64,000 bases of DNA from Pseudomonas sp. HR96 (GTDB taxonomy: Bacteria; Pseudomonadota; Gammaproteobacteria; Pseudomonadales; Pseudomonadaceae): NCBI RefSeq assembly GCF_034059295.1, contig NZ_CP139141.1:5315001-5379000 (forward strand). The letters run 5' to 3'. A program made the translations under genes and the position numbers. The notes beneath the pieces are model-generated. The model did no database searches. It worked only from the letters and a program-made list of their open reading frames with translations, and was not told where the DNA came from. Every line of letters starts with the position of its first letter. Position 1 is the stretch's first letter. Of this stretch, positions 13,838-28,682 are shown piece by piece.

Positions 13838-14608
13838 TCAGGCCGACTCAAGCAGGTTATGCAGCTCGACGAACTGCTGCGTCAGCTTGTGCCGCGGGTC
13901 GAAGTGGATCAGCGGTACATTGGCCTGATGTGACTCGCGCATCTTCACGGAGCTTGCCAGGTAAACCGGCAGCACCGGCAAGCCTTCGGCGATCAGCTCG
14001 TCGAGTATCTGCTGCGGCAGGCTGGCCCGCGCCTGAAACTGATTGACCACAATGCCCTCCACCTCGAGACCCTCGTTGTGGTCTTCCTTGAGCTCTTCGA
14101 TCTCCGCCATCAGCCCATAGAGGGCGTTGCGCGAAAAACTGTCGCAGTCGAAGGGAATCAGCACACGATCTGCGGCAATCAACGCCGATATCGCATAGAA
14201 ATTCAAGGCCGGCGGAGTGTCCAGGTAGATCCGGTCATAGTCTTCGGAAAGCTCGTCCAGCAGCTTTCGCAGTTTGTTGATCTTGTGCTTGGCCTCCAGC
14301 TTGGGCTGCAGGTCGGCCAGCTCGGCGCTGGCCGTGACCACGTGCAGGTTGTCATAGGGCGTCTCGTAGATTTCCACTCGATTCTTCTTCGACGCCGGCC
14401 CCGAGGACAGTATCTGCTTGAAGAATTCGGCGATGCCCATCGGAATGTCGTCCCCCGTCAGCCCGGTCAGGTACTGGGTCGAATTGGCCTGGGCATCAAG
14501 GTCGATCAGGAGTGTTCGAAAGCCTTCCTGCGCGCTGACCGCTGCAAGATTGCAGGCAATACTCGACTTGCCTACACCACCTTTCTGGTTGAACACCACA
14601 CGCCGCAT
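13838..14608 (-). CDS. ParA family ATPase (orphan)
   Basis: A 256-residue P-loop ATPase of the ParA/MinD/Soj family, which form ATP-dependent dimers on DNA or membranes to position cargo. The deviant Walker A motif KGGVGKSS (residues 9-16, with the signature Lys9) and the DLDAQANST Walker A-prime region are clear, as is YLDTPPALNF (Walker B). The start is well supported by GGAGG seven bases upstream of the ATG. There is no parB-like gene, no N-terminal DNA-binding extension and no parS-like palindrome cluster nearby, so this is not the chromosomal parAB locus. The cargo is unknown. It is convergent with trxC. Confidence 0.9.
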   Translation of the reverse strand: MRRVVFNQKGGVGKSSIACNLAAVSAQEGFRTLLIDLDAQANSTQYLTGLTGDDIPMGIAEFFKQILSSGPASKKNRVEIYETPYDNLHVVTASAELADLQPKLEAKHKINKLRKLLDELSEDYDRIYLDTPPALNFYAISALIAADRVLIPFDCDSFSRNALYGLMAEIEELKEDHNEGLEVEGIVVNQFQARASLPQQILDELIAEGLPVLPVYLASSVKMRESHQANVPLIHFDPRHKLTQQFVELHNLLESA

Positions 14609-14713
14609 TGCAAAACCTCCGTGTACAAATTCGTTGAAGTGTAGGGGGCGTGTGTGACGTTTAGCCAGTGAAAGTGGGAAAAGTCCTACAGGACTGGTAT
14701 TCCTCCCTCACCG

Positions 14714-15616
14714 CTATGGCCTGACCAACCCCGCCTCGCGGCTCAGCAGCTCGACGAATGCCTGGGCCATGGCCGAGCGCCGGCCCTTGCGTTGCAGGAG
14801 CCATACGGCGGTGGTCGCTTCCGGGTCGAGCAGGCGACGGTAGGCAACGCCGTCGATGCGCATCCACTGGAACGATGCCGGCAGCACCGAGACGCCGAGG
14901 CCGGCGGAGACCAGGCCAATGATGGTCATCGCCTCTCCGGCCTCCTGGGCGAAATGCGGGCTGAAGCCTGCCTGCTGGGCCAGATGCAGCAACTGCCCGC
15001 GCAGGCCACTGCCGTAGCTGCGCGGGAAGAATACGAAGGGCTCCTGGGCCAGCTCGGCTAGCCGTATGCCTTGTTCATTGCCTTGGGCCAAGGGATGCGC
15101 GGCGCTGATCACGGCCACCAGCGGCTCGGTGAACAGCTCCAGCACCTCGACCGAGTCGGGCAAGGCGAAGGGGCGAATCAGGCCGATCTCGATCGACTCG
15201 TCGACCAGCGCTGCCACCACGTCGCGACTGCTCATTTCCTCAAGATTCAGGTGCACCGCCGGGTAGGCCTGGCGAAAGGCATAGATTGCCTTGGGAATCA
15301 TCGAATTGAACGGTGCGGACGTGGTGAAGCCGATCTTCATCTCGCCCAGCTGACCAAGTTGCGCCCTGCGCGCTACGTCAGCGGCCTTGTCGACCTGTGC
15401 CAGCACCAGCCGGGCTTCTTCAAGGAATAGCCGGCCGGCTTCGCTGAGCGCCACTCGTCGATTGGTGCGCTCGAACAGGCGCGCGCCAAGCTCCTGCTCC
15501 AGTGCCTGAATCTGCTGGCTCAAGGGCGGCTGCGAAATGCCCAGCATCTCGGCAGCGCGTCCGAAATGCAGCTCCTCGGCCACGGCGATGAAATAACGCA
15601 GATGACGCAGTTCCAC
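14714..15616 (-). CDS. LysR family transcriptional regulator
   Basis: A 300-residue LysR-type regulator: winged helix-turn-helix at the N terminus (ELRHLRYFIAVAEELHFGRA, then SQPPLSQQIQALE), linker helix, and a periplasmic-binding-protein-like effector domain from about residue 90 (MKIGFTTSAP) to the end. The effector is unknown. I prefer the GTG at 15616, preceded by GGGGAGG five bases upstream; another GTG at 15622 overlaps that ribosome site and would add only two residues. It is divergent from the MFS transporter gene with about 130 bases between start codons, the typical layout for a LysR protein controlling its neighbour. Confidence 0.93.
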   Translation of the reverse strand: MELRHLRYFIAVAEELHFGRAAEMLGISQPPLSQQIQALEQELGARLFERTNRRVALSEAGRLFLEEARLVLAQVDKAADVARRAQLGQLGEMKIGFTTSAPFNSMIPKAIYAFRQAYPAVHLNLEEMSSRDVVAALVDESIEIGLIRPFALPDSVEVLELFTEPLVAVISAAHPLAQGNEQGIRLAELAQEPFVFFPRSYGSGLRGQLLHLAQQAGFSPHFAQEAGEAMTIIGLVSAGLGVSVLPASFQWMRIDGVAYRRLLDPEATTAVWLLQRKGRRSAMAQAFVELLSREAGLVRP

Positions 15617-15676
15617 ACCCACCTCCCCAAGACGACCAATGAGTCGTAAAAGCTATCAAACAGGTCGAACAATATA

Positions 15677-15704
15677 TTGGAAAGAATGATTAGCCAGCTA
15701 TATG
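15677..15704 (+). promoter_or_regulatory. Candidate promoter of the MFS transporter gene
   Basis: TTGGAA (15677-15682) and TATATG (15699-15704) are separated by 16 bases within the AT-rich divergent region between the LysR gene and the MFS gene. The LysR protein is the obvious candidate regulator, but I could not pick out one convincing T-N11-A box. Confidence 0.4.
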
Positions 15705-15746
15705 CTTTTTCCATCGCTCCCCAGCTTGCGCCTGCAAGGGGTCCCT

Positions 15747-17057
15747 GTGAAAACTGCTGCAGCCCCCTCGGCCCGCGCGCCATCCTCTGAAGCGCACGTC
15801 CAGGAAGTCCACGATTCCTCCATCATCGACATCGCCACGGACATAGCCTCCGAACTGGGGCAGGCCTACATCGAAAAAGGCACGCCATTATTCCTGCGCA
15901 CCGTGCTGGCGCTGTTCTCAGGCGGCTTCGCCACCTTCGCCCTGCTCTACTGCGTGCAGCCAATGATGCCGATCCTGTCCCGCGAGTTCGCCATCAACCC
16001 GGCGCAGAGCAGCCTGATTCTGTCGGTCGCGACCGGCATGCTGGCCATCGGACTGCTGATCACCGGCCCGATCTCCGACGCTGTAGGGCGCAAACCGGTG
16101 ATGGTTGCCGCGTTGTTCGCCGCAGCGCTGTGCACCATTGCCAGTGCGCTGATGCCGACCTGGCAGGGCATCCTGGTGATGCGCGCCCTGGTCGGGCTGT
16201 CGCTCAGCGGCCTGGCCGCCGTGGCCATGACCTACCTGAGCGAAGAGATCCACCCGCAGCACATCGGTTTGGCCATGGGCCTGTACATTGGCGGCAACGC
16301 CATTGGCGGTATGAGCGGGCGCCTGATCACCGGCGTCCTGATCGATTATGTAAGCTGGCACACGGCGATGCTGGTGGTCGGCGGCCTGGCACTGGTGGCC
16401 GCCTGCGTGTTCCTCAAGGTGCTGCCGGCCTCGCGCAACTTCAGTTCCCGCAGGCTCAACCCTCGCGGGCTGATCGACGGCTTCACCATGCACTTTCGTG
16501 ACGCCGGCCTGCCATGGCTGTTCGCCGAAGGCTTCCTGCTCATGGGCGCCTTCGTCACCATGTTCAACTACATCGGCTACCGCCTGCTCGGCGAGCCGTA
16601 CCACATGAGCCAGGCGCTGGTCGGGCTGTTGTCGGTGGTGTACCTGTCGGGCATCTACAGTTCGGCGAAGATCGGCTCGCTGGCCGATAAATACGGCCGG
16701 CGCAATGTGTTCTGGATGAGCATCGCGTTGATGTTCGCCGGCTTGCTGATCAACCTGTTGACGCCGTTGCCACTGGTGATCGGCGGCATGCTGGTCTTCA
16801 CCTTCGGCTTCTTCGGCGCCCATTCGGTGGCGAGCAGCTGGATCGGCAAGCGCGCCACCAAGGCCAAGGGCCAGGCCTCCTCGCTGTATCTGTTCAGCTA
16901 CTACGTTGGGTCCAGCGTCGCCGGCACCCTGGGCGGGCTGGCCTGGCACTATGGCGGCTGGAATGGTATCGGCGGGTTTATCTCGGTGTTGCTGATCGTG
17001 GCGCTGGCGGTGGCGGCGAAGTTGGCGAAACTAGCGCCGGTGGCGGCTCGGCCGTGA
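15747..17057 (+). CDS. MFS transporter, YnfM-like drug/arabinose exporter type
   Basis: A 436-residue major facilitator superfamily transporter with about 12 transmembrane segments starting after a roughly 45-residue hydrophilic N terminus. The motif between segments 2 and 3 reads GPISDAVGRKPVM, the MFS signature, and the matching loop in the second half reads GSLADKYGRRNVFW. It resembles proton-driven exporters of the YnfM group; the substrate is not predictable. I chose GTG 15747 because AAGGGG lies five bases upstream; an ATG at 15702 would sit on the predicted -10 box and lacks a ribosome site. It is divergent from a LysR regulator that probably controls it, and convergent with the cytochrome b561 gene. 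Confidence 0.9.
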   Translation: MKTAAAPSARAPSSEAHVQEVHDSSIIDIATDIASELGQAYIEKGTPLFLRTVLALFSGGFATFALLYCVQPMMPILSREFAINPAQSSLILSVATGMLAIGLLITGPISDAVGRKPVMVAALFAAALCTIASALMPTWQGILVMRALVGLSLSGLAAVAMTYLSEEIHPQHIGLAMGLYIGGNAIGGMSGRLITGVLIDYVSWHTAMLVVGGLALVAACVFLKVLPASRNFSSRRLNPRGLIDGFTMHFRDAGLPWLFAEGFLLMGAFVTMFNYIGYRLLGEPYHMSQALVGLLSVVYLSGIYSSAKIGSLADKYGRRNVFWMSIALMFAGLLINLLTPLPLVIGGMLVFTFGFFGAHSVASSWIGKRATKAKGQASSLYLFSYYVGSSVAGTLGGLAWHYGGWNGIGGFISVLLIVALAVAAKLAKLAPVAARP

Positions 17058-17093
17058 TCCATCGAATGGCAACCCGGAAAACTTCCGTGACTC

Positions 17094-17630
17094 TTACAAT
17101 TTCCGGCTGATTCGAAAGCCCATACGCCGCAGCACACGCCTGCCGCCAAGTTCGTGTTTGATGACCGCCAGTACATGCAGCCCAACCAACCCCGCCAGTA
17201 CCGCGCAACTCACCCCGTGCACTTGCATCAACCCCTTGAGCAGCGCTGGATCGTGCAGCGGCTGCGGCAGGGTCAGCCAGTCGAAGATGCGGATCGGCCG
17301 GTTCATCATCAGCACTCCGGTGACCAGCACCAGCGCCGTCAGCCCATAGAGCAGCCAATGCGCCCAGTGGGCCATATGCTCGGCCAAGGTCGCGGGCGCG
17401 GCTTGTTCGGCGCGCAGGCGCAGCCATAGACGCCAGGCGAACAGTGGAATGAACAGGGTTGCAAGAGAGACATTGAGCTGCGCGACCTGCTCACGCAGTC
17501 GCGCGGTTTCAGGCAGGAAGCTCACGTAACTGCCCATGACCAGCGCCCAGACGATGAAGATCGCCGACAGCCAATGCAACATCACTCGCACGGTGCCATA
17601 CCGTACTCCAGCCGATCTTTCCAGGGACAT
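17094..17630 (-). CDS. Cytochrome b561-type membrane protein
   Basis: A 178-residue integral membrane di-haem cytochrome of the bacterial b561 family (YodB/CybB group), which passes electrons from quinol, in some cases to superoxide. Four hydrophobic helices are visible, with histidines placed as haem ligands: MLHWLSA in helix 1, HWAHWLLYG in helix 2, and MQVHGVSCAVLAGLVGLHVLAVIKH covering helices 3-4 (split here: ligand candidates are in QVHGV and GLHVL). The start ATG at 17630 has only a weak ribosome site. It ends convergent with the MFS gene. A near-perfect inverted repeat lies 57 bases upstream of its start and may be an operator. Confidence 0.88.
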   Translation of the reverse strand: MSLERSAGVRYGTVRVMLHWLSAIFIVWALVMGSYVSFLPETARLREQVAQLNVSLATLFIPLFAWRLWLRLRAEQAAPATLAEHMAHWAHWLLYGLTALVLVTGVLMMNRPIRIFDWLTLPQPLHDPALLKGLMQVHGVSCAVLAGLVGLHVLAVIKHELGGRRVLRRMGFRISRKL

Positions 17631-17686
17631 CCAAGCGGTAACCCGAGCAGAGAAGGCAATATGCTATCGCAGTCCTTCCCGCAGCA

Positions 17687-17715
17687 CTAGTGCGAATGAA
17701 ATTGCTTCGCATTAG
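17687..17715. promoter_or_regulatory. Inverted repeat upstream of the cytochrome b561 gene
   Basis: Arms CTAGTGCGAA (17687-17696) and TTCGCATTAG (17706-17715) pair with a single mismatch around a 9-base spacer. The site is 57-85 bases upstream of the cytochrome start on the minus strand, the right place for an operator. Agreement with a Fur box is poor (about 11 of 19), so the regulator is unknown. Confidence 0.4.
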
Positions 17716-17824
17716 ATTGAGTGACCCGCTTCGAACTCAAGCCCGCTCCCGAACGACCGTCTTCACTTATCGACCAATGCCTATCCGATCTACCAAAACC
17801 AGACGTGCCGGTAGACTTCGAGTA

Positions 17825-17844
17825 CTGAGCGCCGTAGCGCTCAG
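17825..17844. terminator. Hairpin after hemE
   Basis: A perfect 8-bp stem CTGAGCGC with a four-base loop lies 13 bases past the hemE stop codon on the minus strand. It has no T-run, so it may be a transcript-end stabiliser or a factor-dependent terminator. Confidence 0.4.
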
Positions 17845-17856
17845 CAACCTGAGTGC

Positions 17857-18921
17857 TCAGCCGTGGTACTGCGCCGAGTACTCGTGCACAGCACGGATGA
17901 AGGCGCCGGCGTGTTCCGGATCGACTTCCGGAGTGATGCCATGGCCGAGGTTGAACACGTGACCATTGCCATGGCCGTAGCTGGCGAGAATTCGCGCCAC
18001 TTCGGCACGGATGGCATCGGGCTTGGCATAGAGCACGGTCGGGTCCATGTTGCCCTGCAACGCAACCTTGTGGCCCACCCGGCGGCGCGCTTCGCCGATG
18101 TCGCAGGTCCAGTCCAGGCCCAGGGCATCGGCACCGGCGTCGGCGATGCTTTCCAGCCACAGGCCGCCGTTCTTGGTAAACAGGATAACCGGCACCTGAC
18201 GGCCATCATGCTCGCGGATCAGGCCGCTGACGATCTTGCGCATGTAGGCCAGGGAGAACTCCTGGTAGGCCGCCGCCGACAGGTTGCCGCCCCAGGTATC
18301 GAATATCTGCACAGCCTGGGCACCGGCCTTGATCTGGCCGTTGAGGTAACTGGTAACCGACTGCGCCAGTTTGTCCAGCAGCAGGTGCATGGCCTGGGGG
18401 TTGTCGTAGAGCATGGCCTTGGTCTTGCGAAAGTCCTTCGACGAACCGCCTTCGACCATGTAGGTGGCCAAGGTCCAGGGGCTGCCGGAGAAACCGATCA
18501 GCGGCACCCGGCCGTTGAGCTCGCGGCGGATGGTGCTGACGGCGTCCATGACGTAGCCCAGGTCCTGCTGCGGGTCAGGAATGGGCAGCGCTTCGATGTC
18601 GGCCAGCGTACTGACCACCTTGCGAAAGCGCGGGCCTTCGCCGGTTTCGAAGTACAGGCCCTGGCCCATGGCATCGGGGATGGTGAGGATGTCGGAGAAG
18701 AGGATGGCGGCATCCAGCGGATAGCGCTCCAGCGGCTGCAGGGTGACTTCGCAGGCGAACGCCGGGTTCATGCACAGGCTCATGAAGTCGCCGGCCTTGG
18801 CGCGGCTGGCACGGTATTCAGGCAGGTAGCGGCCGGCCTGGCGCATCATCCACACTGGGGTGACGTCTACGGGTTGTTTGAGCAGGGCGCGCAGGAAACG
18901 GTCGTTCTTCAGGGCAGTCAT
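17857..18921 (-). CDS. hemE: Uroporphyrinogen decarboxylase
   Basis: HemE removes the four acetate carboxyl groups of uroporphyrinogen III to give coproporphyrinogen III in haem synthesis; it is a cytoplasmic, cofactor-free TIM-barrel enzyme. The 354 residues match the family length. Signatures seen are [16 protein letters not shown] near the N terminus (Arg contacts with the substrate), [12 protein letters not shown] (with the conserved catalytic Asp), and [16 protein letters not shown]. It follows gltBD on the minus strand but is separated from it by a strong terminator, so it should have its own promoter in the space between 18922 and 18968. Confidence 0.97.
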   Translation of the reverse strand: MTALKNDRFLRALLKQPVDVTPVWMMRQAGRYLPEYRASRAKAGDFMSLCMNPAFACEVTLQPLERYPLDAAILFSDILTIPDAMGQGLYFETGEGPRFRKVVSTLADIEALPIPDPQQDLGYVMDAVSTIRRELNGRVPLIGFSGSPWTLATYMVEGGSSKDFRKTKAMLYDNPQAMHLLLDKLAQSVTSYLNGQIKAGAQAVQIFDTWGGNLSAAAYQEFSLAYMRKIVSGLIREHDGRQVPVILFTKNGGLWLESIADAGADALGLDWTCDIGEARRRVGHKVALQGNMDPTVLYAKPDAIRAEVARILASYGHGNGHVFNLGHGITPEVDPEHAGAFIRAVHEYSAQYHG

Positions 18922-18968
18922 GACAACATCCGACAGAAAAGTGCGGGCATTTTCCCAGACTGCAAAGC

Positions 18969-18997
18969 AAAAGGCACGGTGCCAGCCGTGCCTTTTG
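18969..18997. terminator. Bidirectional intrinsic terminator after gltD
   Basis: The stem AAAAGGCACGG pairs with CCGTGCCTTTT around a 6-base loop, with A-rich and T-rich flanks on the two sides. It begins about 24 bases past the gltD stop codon and separates gltBD from hemE. Confidence 0.85.
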
Positions 18998-19020
18998 TCT
19001 ATCGGGTCAATTTATCGGGA

Positions 19021-20451
<1,431 letters not shown>

Positions 20452-20474
20452 TCATCAAACTCTTCAGGCGCATA

Positions 20475-24923
<4,449 letters not shown>

Positions 24924-25049
24924 AGACACTTTCTCACCAGGCTGCCTCTCTTGGAGGGAAATCTCTCTCGGAGGCAAATTTCTTTTCAATTCAACCGCTT
25001 ACCACCCACGCTAGACGTTCGCCAGCTTTGTGGGGGCAAAAGGGAGGTC

Positions 25050-25078
25050 ATTGTACACAGCGACAGGGTCGCTCACAA
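25050..25078 (-). promoter_or_regulatory. Sigma-70 promoter of gltBD
   Basis: Read on the minus strand: TTGTGA (25073-25078), a 17-base spacer, then TACAAT (25050-25055). Both boxes are close to consensus and the spacing is ideal. The predicted transcript begins near 25043 and gives a 5' leader of about 120 bases. Confidence 0.75.
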
Positions 25079-25220
25079 ATTCGGCGACGAACGCGCGCAA
25101 ACTCGTGTCGCTTTTTTGAATGTTTCTAGCGAGGTGTTGTGATAGCAACTTTCGCTGGAGTCTGCCGGTAATCAGACAGTACGGCAATAGCTATGCGCTA
25201 CCAACCGCTCTGGGACGCGG

Positions 25221-25249
25221 AAGCCCGCCGCATTGTGTGCAGCAGGCTT
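25221..25249 (-). terminator. Hairpin downstream of damX
   Basis: Twelve base pairs including two G-U pairs (AAGCCTGCTGCA with TGCGGCGGGCTT on the minus strand) around a 5-base loop, about 70 bases past the damX stop codon. There is no clear T-run, so termination may be inefficient or factor-dependent. Confidence 0.45.
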
Positions 25250-25315
25250 CGCTTGATCAGATTAGTGCTTCAGGTGAAATAGAGCGAGCCTTAGAGTGGC
25301 CCGCCCATCACTGGA

Positions 25316-26968
25316 TCAGTGTGCCGTGGCAAGGTCCTGTTGGACGCTGGCCACCGAGCGAGGCCAAGGTTTACCAGCCTGGACCTTCTCTGGCAAGTTC
25401 TTGATCGCGGCGAGCGCCGCTTCGCGGCTGGCGAAGTTGCCGTAGGTCACCACGTACAGCGGCTTGCCCTGCAGGGTTTTCTTGAAGTAGCGGTACTCGC
25501 CACCCTGGGCGGTATAGGTGCGTGCGGTGGCTTCGGAGCTAGTGCCGATGATCTGCACCACATAGTTGCCCGGCGCCTGGCCTGCGTACCAGCCACTGCC
25601 GGCAGCGCCTGCGGCAGCGTGTGCGGCGGGTTTTTCGGCCGGCTTGGTTTCGGCCTTGGCCAACTGGGTCGCCGGCTTGGCGGCTTCATGCTTGATCGGC
25701 TCGGCCTTGGCCGGAGCCGGCTTGGCCGCTGCCACCGGTGCCTGAGCCCGCGGTGCCGGGGTCGGCGCCGGCGCCATGGTCGCGGCGGGACCGGCCTGTA
25801 CACCTGGAGGTGGCGCGGTGGTAGTCACGGTTGGCGGCTTGAACGAAGACTGCGGCACGGCATTGTTCGGCGTCGCAGGCGCCGGCGCAGCGGCTCCTGG
25901 GGCGCTGTCTTCGCCGTCGGCATCACCGGCACCAGCGCCAGCATTGGCCGCCAGCGGGCCGCGCATGACCGGCTGGCCATTGAGCGGCAGCGATTGGGTG
26001 TTGCCGGAGAATTCGACGGCCGGGCCGTCGGCATTGTTGGACTTGGCCGTGGTCGGCTGACCCTGGCCCAATGGCAGTTGCGCCTGCTGCGGCGCGCCGG
26101 CAGTCGGCGCCTTGTTGCGGCCCGGGATGATCCAGGCGGCGGCAACGGCCACCACAACGACGGCGGAGAACGCCAGTACCAGTTTTTTCGGCATTTTAAA
26201 CCCCATAGATGGACGCTTAACCGCAGAACGGCTTGCGATCATGGCCTCGATCATTGCATCGCGGGCGACCTGGTTGATGATTCCCGGCCAACCCGCCGAA
26301 TTCTCGTGGATATCGGTGATCTGTTCGTTACTGAACAGCTTGATGCTCTGGCCTGCACCTTCAAGGCGTTGGGCCAGATACTCGCGGGTTTCTTCTTCGG
26401 TGTACGGTTCCAGCTCGATGACGTGGAACACTTCCTCCTCGGCGGCGAGGTTTTCCAGACCGGCGATCAGCGACGGCTCGCCGAACAGGAACACATGCGG
26501 CCGCCCCTCAGGGGCGCCGGCCGCCAGGGCGAGCAGGGCTTCGAGTGCGGATTCGTCGAGTTGTTCCGCATCGTCCACCAGCAGGTAGACTTCCTGCCCG
26601 GTCAACGCCAACTGCACGATCTGCGCAAGAATGGCAGTGACTTCCAGCTGCGCCACGCCCAGGCTCTGGGCGACCTGGCTGAGCACAGCGGCCGCATCGC
26701 CGGCGCCACGGGCCGACACCACCACGCTTTGCACCGACTGCTTGTTGGTGCTGGCCACCAGGGCCTGGCGCAACAAGGTCTTGCCGCTGCCGTGGGGCCC
26801 GGTGACCACCAGCAGCAGCTGGCTGTAGCGCGCCAGATGGTGCAACTGGCCCAGCACCGGCTTGCGCTGGGCAGGGAAGAACTTGAAGCCGGGAACGCGC
26901 GCCGCGAAGGGGTCGTGTTCCAGCTGATAGTGGCCGAGGAAAGCCTCGTCGGCGTGCAGACTTGTCAT
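25316..26968 (-). CDS. damX: DamX-like protein: AAA ATPase, membrane segment and SPOR domain
   Basis: A 550-residue inner-membrane protein with the DamX layout. Residues 1-260 form an AAA (ExeA-like) ATPase with Walker A GPHGSGKT (57-64, Lys63) and Walker B-like VYLLVDDAEQL. One transmembrane segment lies at about 268-288 (FSAVVVVAVAAAWII). A Pro/Ala/Lys-rich linker at about 290-465 is followed by a SPOR domain at about 470-550 (YVVQIIGTSSEATARTY, YVVTYGNFASREAALAAI), which in this family binds denuded septal peptidoglycan. It follows aroB by 48 bases, the conserved aroK-aroB-damX order in gamma-proteobacteria. A role in cell division is known for E. coli DamX and inferred here. The linker is low-complexity and may vary between strains. 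Confidence 0.92.
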   Translation of the reverse strand: MTSLHADEAFLGHYQLEHDPFAARVPGFKFFPAQRKPVLGQLHHLARYSQLLLVVTGPHGSGKTLLRQALVASTNKQSVQSVVVSARGAGDAAAVLSQVAQSLGVAQLEVTAILAQIVQLALTGQEVYLLVDDAEQLDESALEALLALAAGAPEGRPHVFLFGEPSLIAGLENLAAEEEVFHVIELEPYTEEETREYLAQRLEGAGQSIKLFSNEQITDIHENSAGWPGIINQVARDAMIEAMIASRSAVKRPSMGFKMPKKLVLAFSAVVVVAVAAAWIIPGRNKAPTAGAPQQAQLPLGQGQPTTAKSNNADGPAVEFSGNTQSLPLNGQPVMRGPLAANAGAGAGDADGEDSAPGAAAPAPATPNNAVPQSSFKPPTVTTTAPPPGVQAGPAATMAPAPTPAPRAQAPVAAAKPAPAKAEPIKHEAAKPATQLAKAETKPAEKPAAHAAAGAAGSGWYAGQAPGNYVVQIIGTSSEATARTYTAQGGEYRYFKKTLQGKPLYVVTYGNFASREAALAAIKNLPEKVQAGKPWPRSVASVQQDLATAH

Positions 26969-27016
26969 CGAATTCTCATAGATCTGATTGTTTGTTGATG
27001 GACGAGCGCCTGTGCA

Positions 27017-28123
27017 TCAGGTTACCAGCAGGCCATCGGCGATGGCCTGGTAATCGGCGATCAACGTCGCCTGGAGCACCTCGCGAGGATACTCGTCGGT
27101 GATCACCGCCTCGCCGATACGGCGCAGCAGTACCAGGCGCAGGCGACCGTCGATGACCTTCTTGTCGATGGCCATGTGCTCGAGGAAATCCTGCGCGGTC
27201 ATCTCGGCCGGAGGCACCACGGGCAAGCCCGCGCGCAGCAGCAATACGATGCCGCGGTCGCGTTCGGCCTGGCTGATCCAGCCCAGGCGCATGGACATTT
27301 CCAGGGCCATCACCGTGCCGGTAGCCACTGCCTCACCATGCAGCCAGACACCATACCCCATGTGCGTCTCGATGGCGTGACCAAAGGTGTGACCCAGGTT
27401 CAAGGTAGCGCGCAGGCCAGCCTCGCGCTCGTCGGCGCCGACCACGTCCGCCTTGGCCTGGCAGGAGCGCGCGATGGCTTCGGTGAGAGCGGCCTGGTCG
27501 AGATTGCGCAAGGCCTCGATGTGCTCCTCGAGCCAGCGCAGGAACGGCTCGTCGCAGATCAGCCCGTACTTGATGACCTCCGCCAGGCCCGCCGAGAGCT
27601 CGCGCGGTGGCAGGCTGGCCAGGGTCGAGGTGTCGATCAGCACGGCCTTGGGCTGGTAGAACGCGCCGACCATGTTCTTGCCCAGCGGATGGTTGATGCC
27701 GGTCTTGCCACCCACCGAGGAGTCCACCTGGGACAGCAGCGTGGTCGGGATCTGGATGAAGTCGACGCCGCGCTGGTAGCAGGCCGCCGCGAAGCCGGTG
27801 AGGTCGCCGATCACCCCGCCGCCCAGGGCGATGAGGGTGGCGCGGCGGTCCAGCCGAGCTGTCAGCAGGGCATCGAAGACGGTTTGCAGGGTTTCCCAGT
27901 TCTTGTGCGCCTCGCCATCGGGCAACACCACCGACACCACCGAATAGGCACCCAGCGACTGGCTCAAGCGCTCCAGATACAGCGGCGCCACCGTGGTGTT
28001 GGAGACGATGGCCACCTGACGCCCGGCGATATGCGGCGTCAGCAGCCCGGGCTGGCCGAGCAGGCCTTCGCCAATGTGGATGGGGTAGCTGCGCTCACCC
28101 AGTTCGACGGTCAGTGTCTGCAT
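27017..28123 (-). CDS. aroB: 3-Dehydroquinate synthase
   Basis: AroB turns DAHP into 3-dehydroquinate, the second step of the shikimate pathway; it needs NAD and a divalent metal. The 368-residue protein shows the NAD-binding [19 protein letters not shown] and [21 protein letters not shown] segments (the latter cited in part), the metal-ligand region [12 protein letters not shown], and [13 protein letters not shown] [14 protein letters not shown] 28123 ([10 protein letters not shown]) fits the family; an upstream in-frame start would add 12 unlikely residues. It lies 36 bases after aroK, its pathway partner, within the pilMNOPQ-aroK-aroB-damX cluster. Confidence 0.97.
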   Translation of the reverse strand: MQTLTVELGERSYPIHIGEGLLGQPGLLTPHIAGRQVAIVSNTTVAPLYLERLSQSLGAYSVVSVVLPDGEAHKNWETLQTVFDALLTARLDRRATLIALGGGVIGDLTGFAAACYQRGVDFIQIPTTLLSQVDSSVGGKTGINHPLGKNMVGAFYQPKAVLIDTSTLASLPPRELSAGLAEVIKYGLICDEPFLRWLEEHIEALRNLDQAALTEAIARSCQAKADVVGADEREAGLRATLNLGHTFGHAIETHMGYGVWLHGEAVATGTVMALEMSMRLGWISQAERDRGIVLLLRAGLPVVPPAEMTAQDFLEHMAIDKKVIDGRLRLVLLRRIGEAVITDEYPREVLQATLIADYQAIADGLLVT

Positions 28124-28159
28124 GTCATGCACTCGGCTTCTTGTTGGTTTGAGTTCCAC

Positions 28160-28678
28160 CTAACGCGGTGGCAGCTGCTGCAGGCGCTCGAGGATATCCA
28201 GCACCACCATGCGGGGCGGCCGCTCGTCGGTCTGCACCACCAGGTCGGCAATCTCTCGATACAGGGGGTCGCGCAGCTCCAGCAAGGCGCGCAGCGTGGC
28301 GGCTGGATCGGCGGTACGCAATAGTGGCCGGTTGCGGTCACGGGCGGTGCGCCCCACTTGCTGCTCCACCGAAGCGTGCAGGTAGACCACACGCCCGCCG
28401 GCGTGCAGGGCCTGGCGATTGGCATCGCGCATCACCGCACCGCCGCCGGTGGCCAGGACCAGGCCATCGAAGGTGCACAGCTCGGTCAGCACAGCCTGCT
28501 CGCGATCACGAAAGCCGGCCTCGCCCTCACGGTCGAAGATCCAGGGAATGTTGGCGCCGGTGCGCTGTTCTATTTCCTTGTCGGAATCCTTGAACGGCAA
28601 CCGGAGCTCTTTGGCCAGCAAGCGGCCGATGGTGCTCTTGCCCGCACCCATCGGCCCTACAAGTATCAAATTTCGCAC
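28160..28678 (-). CDS. aroK: Shikimate kinase
   Basis: AroK phosphorylates shikimate at the 3-hydroxyl with ATP. The 172-residue enzyme has the Walker A loop GPMGAGKST (residues 8-16, Lys14), the shikimate-binding [11 protein letters not shown], and the GGGAV motif (ATGGGAVMR) of the family, with the lid region RPLLRTADP. It starts four bases after the pilQ stop codon, so it is cotranscribed and probably translationally coupled with the pilus operon. Confidence 0.97.
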   Translation of the reverse strand: MRNLILVGPMGAGKSTIGRLLAKELRLPFKDSDKEIEQRTGANIPWIFDREGEAGFRDREQAVLTELCTFDGLVLATGGGAVMRDANRQALHAGGRVVYLHASVEQQVGRTARDRNRPLLRTADPAATLRALLELRDPLYREIADLVVQTDERPPRMVVLDILERLQQLPPR

Positions 28679-28682
28679 GGAA

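Larger units (their letters stand above)
17631..17856. other. Intergenic region between hemE and the cytochrome b561 gene
   Basis: About 225 bases without a gene. It contains the palindrome at 17687-17715 and the hemE hairpin at 17825-17844. The part between them holds no gene-like frame that I can support. Confidence 0.6.
24924..25315. other. Leader and promoter region of gltB
   Basis: About 390 bases between the gltB start and the damX stop codon. It contains the gltB promoter (25050-25078), a 5' leader of about 120 bases with GGAGG-like runs, and the damX-side hairpin (25221-25249). I see no protein-coding frame with codon use like its neighbours and no recognisable small RNA. Confidence 0.6.

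Noticed and set aside
13838..14608. Chromosomal partition locus or origin region
   Set aside because: There is no parB, gidAB, dnaA or DnaA-box cluster, and the gene lies beside trxC, not the origin gene set.
14682..14695. AGTCCTACAGGACT as a regulatory site or terminator between the LysR and parA genes
   Set aside because: The stem is only 6 bp with a two-base centre, there is no T-run, and it lacks similarity to a known quorum-sensing or partition site.
17687..17715. Fur box upstream of the cytochrome b561 gene
   Set aside because: Best alignment to the 19-base Fur consensus is only about 11 matches, mainly outside the conserved hexamers.
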